A stretch of 64,000 nucleotides of DNA, from contig CM066036.1 in NCBI GenBank assembly GCA_033557465.1, positions 585,301,574-585,365,573 on the forward strand. Reading direction: 5' to 3'. Under the pieces are notes generated by a model, which did no database searches, was not told the DNA's origin, and worked only from the letters and a program-made list of their open reading frames with translations. Positions within the stretch are counted from its first letter, which is position 1. Each line of letters starts with the position of its first letter. The stretch comes from Ichthyophis bannanicus. Its lineage: Eukaryota > Chordata > Amphibia > Gymnophiona > Ichthyophiidae. The position numbers and the translations under genes were made by a program. This document shows positions 52,908 through 61,905 of the stretch, one piece after another.

Positions 52908-54680
52908 AGAATGAGAAACGCATCCGCTGCTACTCAGAGGATGCGATTGTCTGGAGCAGAACCTGGGAAGTTGACAGTTCAGAGGACTGGCAAAGAGATC
53001 TATGGTTGGAAGACCCCATTCTCAGGAAGATCTGTTGAATCACTAGAGGATTGAACTGCCACTCGTGCGGCTGCAGGATCCTGCTCAATCTGTCTGCCAG
53101 GTAATTCTCCTGACCTGGGAGATAGACCGCTTTGAGAAGAATGCCGTGATTGACTGCCCAGGAGTACAGTTTCTGCGCTTCCTGACATAGAAGTGTTCTC
53201 TGTAAAATAGTTATCTCCAAGTTATAATGCCCTGTTCAATGTAATTTCAGTTTGTTCAATGTAAACCGCACTGATGCAGAATAGCACGGTATATAAGAGA
53301 ATGTAAATAAATAAAATAAATAAAATAGAAGGCGGGACCCTGTGCCCCCTTGTTTGTTCACATAGAACATAGCAACTTGATTGTCCGTCTGAACCACGAC
53401 GGACTGGCGAGAGACGAGATGGGAGAAAGTTCTCAGGGCTAAGCAGATAGCTCTCAGTTCTAAGAGATTGATCTGCTGTTCGGCCTCCCAAGGAGACCAC
53501 AGGCCTTGAGTACATGCTCCTTGGCAATGTGCACCCCAACCGTGAAGAGAAGCATCGGTTGTCAGCACCTGAGAGTATGGAGGTGCTTGAAAAGGCACCC
53601 CTTGCACCAGATTCAGAAGATGAAGCCACCACTGCAGAGAAGACTGTAGGAGGCTGGACACCCTCACTTTGTCCGTGAGGCTTCCTGTGGCTTGGTGCCA
53701 CTGAGTCCTGAGTCCACACTGAGCTGGCCTCATGTAGACGGGCATTTGGAGTTACATGGACCGTAGATGCCATGTGGCCTAAGAGCCTCAGGAATTGTCT
53801 GGCGGAGACCAGAGAATTGCTGTGGAATAGCCTGGCTAGATCCATCAATCTGTTGGCCCTGTCCACTGGTAGAAAGGCCTTTGCCTGAAAGGTGTCTAGT
53901 CGAGCTCCTATGAACTCCATATTCTGGGAGGGGTGCAAACTGGACTTTGCGAATTTTATAACAAACCCCAGGTGCTGAAGCAGAGCGACAGTGCGAAGGG
54001 TGGCTTGATTGGCCTCTTGCGGGGATTGACCCCTGATGAGCCAATCGTCCAGGTATGGAAAGACAAAGAGGCCTTGAACCCTGAGGTAGGCCGCTACCAC
54101 CGCCAGGCACTTGGTGAATACCCTGGGGGCAGATGTAAGGCCAAAAGGCAGTACTCGGTACTGATAATGGTTTCCTCCCACTACAAATCTGAGATATTGT
54201 CTGTGGTCTGGATGAATGAGGATATGAGTATAAGCATCCTTTAGTTCTAAGGAGCATAGCCAATCTCCCTGCTGGAGGTAGGGCAGCAGGATTCCAAGGG
54301 TAAGCATCTTGAACTTTTCCCTCTCCAGGAACTTGTTCAGATTTCGCAAGTCAAGGATGGGTCTGAGGCCTCCTGTTCTTTTTGATACCAGGAAATACCT
54401 GGAATAGAAGCCTTGACCTCTCAGGTGGTGGGGCACCGGTTCCACTGCCTGTTCCTTCAAAAGACCTGCCAACTCCTGCAGGAGTAAGTCCCTGTGCAGA
54501 GGGAGTCTGGGAGGCTCCCCTGGAAAATAGGAGGGGGGTACCTGGTGGAAGTGGAGGAGATAGCCCTTCTGGACTATACTAAGAACCCAGGTATCCCTTG
54601 TGACCACCTGTGGGCGTACAGGGCCAGCCTGCCTCCAGTGCTGATAGGGGCCACTGAGGAGAGGCTATGCCATTGGAGTC
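52643..54680 (-). pseudogene. DIRS A copy 4 RT/RNase H/MT-like ORF, broken
   Basis: RT from about 54607 with the YLDDW box near 54045. A frameshift near 53735 follows; RNase H (TTDASLHGWG, QTDNQVAMFYVNK) is then cut by the LINE tail at 53194-53324. It continues with the YLPGQENYLADRLSR motif and MT-like end MAWLLKG at 52643. The join with the gag end also has indels, so the frame is lost there. Not functional. Confidence 0.85.
53194..53324 (+). mobile_element. L2-like LINE tail (131 bp) in DIRS copy 4
   Basis: TGTAAACCGCACTGATGC, then CACGGTATATAAGAG and a (TAAA)n tail. Flanked by a clean 7-bp duplication atagaag (53187-53193, 53325-53331). Confidence 0.9.
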
Positions 54681-56393
54681 AAAATCTCCCTCCCTGCTGA
54701 GCAGGAGCCAGAGTAGGAGGCTTGGGGGCCTTCTGCCTACGTGGCCCATGTCCCTGCCCCTTGGCCTGCTGACCCTTTTGGGGAGCTACAGAGGCCTGAA
54801 AATGAGGGTACCGTTTATAGGCAAATGACTTCCTCGGGTAAAAGGTCTTTTTCCCCTGAGCCCTTCTTCTGAGAAGGGGCACAGGTTTTTCTGGACAGCC
54901 TTGTCCAGGTAAGAGTCTCGGTCTCGAGTTCCGCAGCCTTGTCAGCCATGGGTTTGCCAAAGAAGTTTTCACCTCGGCAGGGAACATCGACCAACTTGTC
55001 CTGCACCCATTGCTCGAGGTCCGATGACTGTAGCCAGGGCTGACGGTGTGCACCGATGCCGGCCGCGGCTACTCGGGCCGAAGCCTCGAAGCCATCATAG
55101 GCTGCTCGAGAGAGAAACTTCGAGCACTCACGAATACCCAAGGACAGAGCATTGAACCTCTGCAAAGGTTCCTCGGAGAGACCAGCAGAGAACCCGGCAA
55201 TCTCCTTTACCAGGTCTCGCAGGTACATGCCCATGTACAACTGGTAGGTCTGGACACGGCAAGCAAGCATAGAGCCCTGGAAGCACTTCTTACCGAGGGC
55301 ATCCAGGTTCCGGTCCTCCCGGCCGGGAGGCACCAAGGAGTGCATCTTCTGACTTTTCAGATGATGCACGGCCGATTCCACAACCATGGAGTGGTGCGGT
55401 AATTGTGCCTTTTGGAACCCGTGGCTCTTGCGGACTCGATAGATGGAATCGACCCGCTTGCTTAAAACCGGCGTCGATGCCGGTGCCTCCCACATGCGGA
55501 AGAGCAACCGTTCTAGCATCGGAGGAACCGGAACAGTAAAGGTCCTCATCCTCCGTCTCCCAGCCGGGCTCCTCAGAGGAGGAATCGAGCAGCTCCGGTC
55601 GGGCAGGCATCGATACCATCCGCCCTGACGCCGAAGGTACTGGCGTCGACGACCTCAGTCCCGAACGGGAAGCCGAGGGAGACCTTGGACGAGGATCGAC
55701 TCGAGCTCGCATGGACTCTAGGATCGGCTCGGCCTCCGGGGTCGACTTGGACGTCGATGTCCCGGTGGTCGGGGCAGATGCACCAGTGAGATCGGCGATC
55801 AGTGTCTGCTGCTGTTCCATGAAGGCAGCCAAGCTGCTCTCCAAGGCCGTCAACCCGAGTCCGAGCTCAGGAGACTCAGCAGCCCCCGACTCGGGCCCCG
55901 GCGACGTCAGCTCCCCTGGAGGTGAGTCCACGAGGACTACAGTACTCACGTGACCTGGGGACTCCATCTCCACACGAGGTTGTTTGGCAGGCCTCTCCGA
56001 CTCCGAAGACCCGGGACGGTACTCGGGGCTATGCAACTTGGCCCTCGAGGAGCCAAGTGCGTCCACCAACGCCGTCCTCGCGGGTTTTTTCTTCGTGCGA
56101 TGCTCCCGCGAGGGAGACCCCTTTTCGGAGGAGCCTCGACGATGCTCGGGGCCGGAGTCCTGAGATATCGAGGCCTCTGACGAGGTCTGGGCCCAACCGG
56201 ACGCGGAGTCAGAGAAGATTCTTTACTTTTGGTGCTGCCGACTCCTTAACGCCTTAGAGGACATCTTCCCACACGGACCACAGATCATCGGGTCATGATC
56301 GGGTCCGAGGCACCGGAAGCAGCAGTCATGTGTGTCGGTGAGAGACATAAATTTCTTACATTGATCACGCTTCTTAAACCCGCTGGCAGCCAT
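54679..56393 (-). pseudogene. DIRS A copy 4 gag with internal deletion
   Basis: ATG at 56391-56393 (MAASGFKKRDQCKK), where one zinc-cluster Cys reads Arg. Near 55543 the sequence passes from WETEDED straight to FTVPVPPMLERLL; about 70 codons present in copies 2 and 3 are missing, with a frame change. A second shift is near 54870. Ends QQGGRF at the TGA 54679-54681. Confidence 0.85.
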
Positions 56394-56469
56394 CGGGGGG
56401 AAAAAGGGCCCCTGCGATGTCAAAAGACAGGGCTGCCAGTGAAAAAAGAAAAAATGGCGCAAACGCTAG

Positions 56470-56638
56470 TCACTAAGGACAAAAACTGAGCAAGACGACA
56501 CCCTTGGGCAGGAAGAGGACTGCGCATGCGCGCTGCATTCCCAAAGGCTTTCTTTGAAAGCTGAGGAAATGCTCCGCACGGGGGCTCCGTCGGTGCCGAC
56601 ATCACCCATATGTGAGGACTTCCTGCTTGGTCCTGGAG
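56470..56638 (-). repeat. 5' ITR of DIRS copy 4
   Basis: GGCTCCGTCGGTGCCGACATCACCC, then the terminus; short deletion near 56618 (GAGGACTTCCTGC). Confidence 0.82.
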
Positions 56639-56658
56639 AAAAATACATTTAACCTGAA

Positions 56659-56945
56659 GGGAGGAGTGGCGTAGTGGTTAGGACATGGTTCCCTAGGCTA
56701 GAGGGCCGGTGGTTCAAGTCCCACCTGGGGACAGCAATCTCAGGCCGGAGGGACTGGTGTTTCTAGTCCTATAGGAACTCCCTGTGGCTTTGGGCAAGGC
56801 ACTTAACCCTCCATTGCCTCAGGTACACAGATTGTGAGCCCTTTGGGGACAAGGGAATGTATCCAGTACCTGTTTGTAGTGATTACATACTAATGTAAAC
56901 CACTTTGATTGAAGGATAAGGTGATATAGAAAACTGGTTAAATAA
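56659..56945 (+). mobile_element. Full-length tRNA-derived CORE-SINE
   Basis: The tRNA-like head has A box TGGCGTAGTGG (56667-56677) and a perfect B box GGTTCAAGTCC (56711-56721), the internal RNA polymerase III promoter. A core with GGGCAAGGCACTTAACCC (MIR-like) follows, then a tail with ACCACTTTGATTGAAGG and GGTGATATAGAAAACTG. This tail matches that of the SINE at 20901. Confidence 0.9.
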
Positions 56946-57057
56946 CCAAAAGCTCTATATCTGCTCACACAAAATGGATCAACACAACTGATAATTCAAT
57001 GATCAGAAACTTTTGTAGGGGGATGTTGTTCCATTACATAAAATGTATGCCATGAAA
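56946..57057. other. Short unclassified flank between SINE and DIRS copy 8
   Basis: No feature seen; ends with ATGAAA, the AAA being the DIRS border. Confidence 0.5.
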
Positions 57058-57327
57058 GCATACTCACTCACCTGTAACAGGTGATCTCTGGGAACAGCAG
57101 GAATTTAGTCCTCAAATATGGGTATCGTCAGTACCGACGGAGCCTGCGCGAGAACGCTCCCCAGCGTCCAATTAGAACGCTTTTGGGAGCATCCCACAGC
57201 GTCTGCGTGCTGCCTTCCCGCCTTTCCCAACTGCCTCTCTCCAGTTGAGTTTTAGAGCCGAGACAAAGAGAGAGAGCGAGGGAAAGGAAAAGAGAGAGAT
57301 ACAACTCCTAGGGGAGGTGGGTGGGTT

Positions 57328-57426
57328 GTGAGGACTAAATTCCTGCTGTTCCCGGAGATCACCTGTTACAGGTGAGTAACTATGCTATCTCCAGGAACAA
57401 GCAGGAATGTAGTCATCACATATGGG
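57328..57426 (-). repeat. Internal complementary region of DIRS copy 8
   Basis: GTGAGGACTAAATTCC...GGAGATCACCTGTTACAGGTGAGTAACTATGC-TAT-CTCCAGGAAC...ATCACATATGGGG. Confidence 0.86.
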
Positions 57427-57540
57427 GACTCCCTAGCTTTAGGTGCCAGGGAGAGACCCCAGAAGTTGTGTCCCTGAGAAGGGCTCCACTTCCCCCCATG
57501 GATCTCTGGCATCCTACCAGGGATGGTGGGTAGGAGTTGA

Positions 57541-58471
57541 TTAGGTATGGAACAGGTGTTTGAGAACAGCCTGACCAAACAAGGCACCCCGGCAGGAGTC
57601 CTTGTCCAAGCAGTAAAGGGCTGTGAAGGTATGAATCAAGGCCCAAGTGGCTGCTCGACAGATGTCAATAGACAAAGAGTTCAGATGAGCCATTGAGGCT
57701 GCCATGGCTCTCACATTGTGAGCTGTGACATGGCCCTCCAGAGAAAGGTTCTTACTCTGACAGGCAAAAGAAATACACTGAGTAATCCAGTTAGATAGTG
57801 TTCTCTTGGAGACTGGAAGTCCCAAATGAGAAGGATCAAAAGCAACAAAGAGTTGAGAGGACTTTCTATGTTGCTGTGTCCTTTGTAAGTAAAAAGCTAG
57901 AGCTCTTTTACAGGCCAAGGTATGAAGATTCCTCTCTGCATTTGATGCATGAGGTCCTGGAAAAAAGACAGGTAGGTAGACCTCTTGGTTGAGATGAAAA
58001 GGCGAGATCACCTTAAGCATAAAGTGTGGATGAGTCCTAAGGACTACCTTGTCATGATGGAACCTTGTATAAGGTGGATTAGCTACTAGTGCTTGCAATT
58101 CACTAATGCGGCGTGCTGATGTGATTGCAATTTTATTTATTTATTTATTTTACATTTCTTATATACCGCACTATTTACGATCAGCGCGGTTTACATAAAA
58201 CAAAACAGAATCCGACAATGAACAAGAGTCAGGTCATTACAATGAACAGGAGCAATCAACTTGGATAACGGGGGGAACTATGTACATAAGTGAGAAAGAT
58301 AACCTTCCAAGAAAGGAATTTCAAGGAGGTGGTAGCTAAGGGTTCGAAAGGTGGCTTCATGAGCTGCCCAAGAACCAGGTTCAAGTCCTATGCCACCGGA
58401 GGTGGTCTAATGGGAGGCTTAGTTAGAAGGAGGCCTCTCATGAATCTTGCTATAAAAGGATGAGAGGAAAA
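57541..58471 (-). pseudogene. DIRS B copy 8 tyrosine recombinase, interrupted twice
   Basis: C-terminal YR (57541-58098) with TAHNVRAMA and HTFTALYCLDKD, ending LKHLFHT. In the Tyr motif AHYC reads ALYC: the His is lost and the Tyr kept. Interrupted by an LINE tail (58129-58290) and then by DIRS copy 9 at 58472, within the sequence that reads AGAGGAAACAGG in copy 9. Confidence 0.82.
58129..58290 (-). mobile_element. L2-like LINE tail in DIRS copy 8
   Basis: TTTATTTATTT at the left, then ATATACCGCACTATTTACG and CAGCGCGGTTTACAT: minus-strand insertion of the family seen at 45357, 53194 and 62136. Confidence 0.85.
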
Positions 58472-58660
58472 GCACAGTTACTTACCTGTAAAAGGTGATC
58501 TCTGGGAACAGCAGGAATTAGTCCTCACATATGGGTACGTCGGTACCGACGGAGCCTGAGCGGGAAAGCTCCCCAGCTTCCCAGAAGGAAAGCTTTTGGG
58601 GCCTCCCACTGCGCATGCGCGCTGCCTTCCCGCCTTCCTGACCAACTCTCCTCAGTTCGA
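58472..58660 (-). repeat. 3' ITR of DIRS copy 9
   Basis: CACCTGT-like dyad (one arm mutated), ATCTCTGGGA arm, CGTCGGTACCGACG, and GCATGCGCGCTGCC. Confidence 0.82.
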
Positions 58661-58734
58661 GTTTATAGCTGAGACAATATAGAGAGAGGAAAGGAAGAGA
58701 GAGAGATACAACTCCTAGGGGAGGTGGGCGGGTT

Positions 58735-58830
58735 GTGAGGACTAATTCCTGCGGTTCCCAGAGATCACCTGTTACAGGTAAGTAACTGTGCTATCTCCAG
58801 GAACAAGCAGGAATAAGTCCTCACATATGG
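58735..58830 (-). repeat. Internal complementary region of DIRS copy 9
   Basis: GTGAGGACTAATTCCTGCGG...AGAGATCACCTGTTACAGGTAAGTAACTGTGC-TAT-CTCCAGGAAC...CCTCACATATGGGG. Confidence 0.86.
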
Positions 58831-58944
58831 GGACTCCCTAGCTAAGATGCCCGGGAGATCCCCTGAAGGGTATGAGACCCTGAAAAGTTCTTCATCTTCC
58901 TATGGATCTCAGGCATCCATTCAGGGAAGGTGGGCTGGAGTTGT

Positions 58945-60130
58945 TCAAGAATGGAACAGGTGTCTGAGGACAGCCTGACCAAACAAGGCATCCCGGCGGG
59001 AGTCCTTGTCCAAACAGTCATGGGCTGTAAAGGTATGAACCGAGGCCCAGGTGGCTGCTCGACAGATCTGGTCAATGGACACAGAGTTTAGATGAGCCAT
59101 AGAGGTGGCCATGGCCCTCACGTTGTGAGCGGTGACATGGCCCTCCAGAGAAAGGTTCTTACTCTGGTAAGCAAAAGAGATACACTGAGCAATCCAATTG
59201 GAGAGTGTTCTTTTGGAGACTGGAAGTCCTAAATGAGAAGGATCAAAAGCAACAAAAAGCTGAGAAGACTTTTGATGTTGCTGTGTCCTGTGGAAGTAAA
59301 AGGCAAGAGCTCTTTTACAGTCTAGAGTATGAAGGTTCCTCTCTGCATTGGATGCATGAGGAGCTGGAAAAAAGACAGGTAAATATACCTCTTGATTAAG
59401 ATGAAAAGGTGAGACCACTTTAGGCATAAAGTGAGGATTTGTCCTAAGGACTACCTTATCATGATGGAACCTTGTATAAGGTGGATTAGCCACTAAGGCC
59501 TGCAGTTCACTGATGCGGCGAGCTGAAGTGACTGCAATGAGGAAAATAACCTTCCAGGAAAGAAATTTCAAGGAGGTAGTGGCTAAGGGTTCAAAGGTGG
59601 CTTCATAAGCTGACCAAGAACCAAGTTTAAGTCCCATGCCACCGGAGGAGGTCGAATGGGAGGTTTAGTTAAAGTCAGGCCTCTCATGAATCTTGCAATA
59701 AGAGGATGAAAGGAAACAGGTTGTCCATTGATGGGCTTAAGTGATGCCGCAATAGCACTCAAATGGACTCTTACTGAATTCGTTTTGAGTCCTGCATTGG
59801 AGAGATGCAGGAGATATTCCAAAAGAGAATTCAATGGGAGTGCCAGAGGGTTAAGACCCTTTTGAGCACACCAAATGGAAAATCTTTTCCATTTAAAAGC
59901 GTAAGAACGCCTAGTGGAAGGTTTCCTAGAGGCATGTAGGATATCCTTCACTTGCTGCGAAAGATTGAAGTGTTGAAGGTCTAGGCCTTCAGTAACCAAG
60001 CTCTGAGGTGAAGGGAATTGGGGTTTGGGTGCCACAAAGTCCCCTCCTCTTGAGACAGAAGGTCTGGAGCCGCTCCCAAGTCCAGGGAGGGGGCTTGGGA
60101 GAGATGCAGAAGTAGAGGGTACCACATTTG
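58945..60130 (-). pseudogene. DIRS B copy 9 tyrosine recombinase, one frameshift
   Basis: N-terminal part (LQHFNLSQQVKDILHASRKP) is open to about 59600, where one A is missing from the run in GGTTCAAAGG relative to copy 7. The catalytic part (58945-59637) holds TSARRISELQALVAN, TAHNVRAMA and TFTAHDCLDKD; the catalytic Tyr of AHYC reads Asp. Ends LRHLFHS. So there is a frameshift plus a likely active-site loss. Confidence 0.85.
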
Positions 60131-61905
60131 GCGTGGCCAGCGTGGAGCTATGAGGATCATGGACCCTTGATCCCTTTGAAGTTTGAACAGAGTCTTGGGA
60201 ATCAAAGGAATGGGTGGAAAGGCATACAGGAAACCCTGACCCCAATGCAGGAGGAAGGCATCCTTGGTCTGAACTCCCTGGCACGGAATTCTGGAACAGA
60301 ACCGGGGAAGTTTGGCATTCCACGGACTTCCAAAGAGGTCTATGTCCGGGGTTCCCCATTTCTGGAAGATTCTGAGTACCTGATCCATGTGCAGGGACCA
60401 TTCGTGTGGAAGCAGAACTCGACTGAGTCTGTCTGCCCAAGAGTTTTGGATTCCTGGAAGATATACTGCCAGGAGATGGATTTGATGCTCTCTGGCGAAG
60501 GCCCATAATCTTAGAGCTTCGTTGCAAAGCGACAGAGAGCCAGTCCCTCCTTGTTTGTTTATGTAAAACATGGCTACTTGATTGTCCGTGTGAATAAGGA
60601 CTGTCATGTTGCTGAAAAGGGTATGAAAAACTTTGAGAGCTAGAAAGATTGCTTGAAGTTCCAAGTGGTTGATATGAAGGGTGGTCTCCTGTGGAGACCA
60701 AGTGCCCTGAGTGGAGAGATCTTGGAGATGAGCCCCCCAACCTGTTTGGGAGGCATCTGTTGTGAGGGTTGCTTGGGGCAACAATGGTTGAAAGGGGGCC
60801 CCCAACAACAGATTTTGAGTGGATATCCACCATTGGAGAGACCAAAAGAGACAATTGGAGTTTGCTATTTGGTCTGAGAGAGCTCCTGATGCTTGAGTCC
60901 ACTGGGTGGATAAAGTCCATTGAGCTGCTCTCATATGCAGGCGAGCATAAGGCACCACATGCACTATGGAGGCCATGTGGCCTAATAGTTGTAGCATCTC
61001 TCTGGCAGTCAAGTGGCTTCTGGACTGAGTCTAAGAGGCTAAGTGCACTAGACGTTGGCAACGGGTCTGAGGTAGATAGGCCCTTGCGGTGGTGGTATCC
61101 AACCAGGCCCCTATGAATTCTAGGGATTGAGTAGGGGTGAGTTGGGACTTTGGCAGATTGATCACAAGTCCCAGATACTGTAGAATTCGCCTGGTGCGAT
61201 CCAGGGAAGTCTGAGCCTCGGACTGAGACAGAGCTCGGATGAGCCAGTCGTCCAGGTATGGGAAGACAAAAATTCCCAGGGCGCGTAGGAATGCAGCTAC
61301 TATTGCCATGCATTTGGTAAATACCCTTGGAGCAGAGGCTAGACCGAAGGGAAGTACTCTGTATTGGAAATGTTTTCCCTGGAACAGAAACCGTAGGAAT
61401 TTTCTGTGGGATGGATGGATGAGTATATGTGTGTACGCATCCTTGAGATCTAGAGAACAAAGCCAGTCCTGACTCTGTAGGTATGGAAGGAGAGTGCCTA
61501 GAGAAAGCATCTTGAATTTCTCCCTGTATAGAAATTTGTTCAATTCTCTGAGATCCAGAATGGGTCTGTACCCCCCTGTTTTCTGGGAATGAGAAAATAA
61601 GGGGAGTAAAAACCTGACCCTTGTTGAGGAAGAGGAACCTCTTCTATTGCCTTTTGGGCGAGAAGAGTGGTCACCTCCTGACCCAACAGGTCTAGGAGAG
61701 ATGGGGGAGAATTGAAACTTCTCACCATGGTATGGGGAGGAAGGTTGGAGAAATGTAGTTTGTAGCCCTCTATGATGATAGAGAGGGTCCATTGCTCTGA
61801 TGTGATTTGCTCACATCTGGGAGCAAAATGAGTTAACCTTCCTGGAATGGTGAGAGGTTCTGGATGTTTTAGAGCCAGAAAGGTTAAGTTCTCTAGTTTT
61901 AAGTC
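59981..61905 (-). pseudogene. DIRS B copy 9 RT/RNase H/MT-like ORF, broken
   Basis: Enters from the TTT-TGA-C at the gag stop in the +1 frame (DLKLENLTFLALKHPEP). A frameshift near 61585 lies just before LRELNKF. RT has a good YLDDW box near 61240-61255. A TAG replaces Gln near 61030, and RNase H then continues (TTDASQTGWG, TDNQVAMFYINK, SWADRLSR). The MT-like domain with YAFPPIP closes the ORF at LRAWLLKA (59981). Two lesions in an otherwise well-kept gene. Confidence 0.87.

Larger units (their letters stand above)
51117..56638 (-). mobile_element. DIRS family A retrotransposon, copy 4, complete but broken
   Basis: Left terminus GAGTAGTTACTCACC after AAA (51114-51116); right terminus TCCTGGAG then AAA (56639-56641). 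ITRs, ICR and all three ORFs are present. An LINE tail is inserted in RNase H (53194-53324). Gag has an internal deletion near 55543, and YR a frameshift near 52285. More diverged from copies 2 and 3 than they are from each other, and closer to copy 1. Confidence 0.92.
57058..58471 (-). mobile_element. DIRS family B retrotransposon, copy 8, 3' part
   Basis: Left terminus GCATACTCACTCACCTGTAACAGGTG after AAA (57055-57057), 3' ITR, ICR at 57328-57426, and YR. It is interrupted at 58472 by DIRS copy 9; the rest is beyond the window. Confidence 0.9.

Noticed and set aside
56659..56731. tRNA gene with A and B boxes
   Set aside because: The tRNA-like head is followed directly by a CORE-SINE body and tail and does not fold as a good cloverleaf by eye. 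It is a SINE head, not a tRNA gene.
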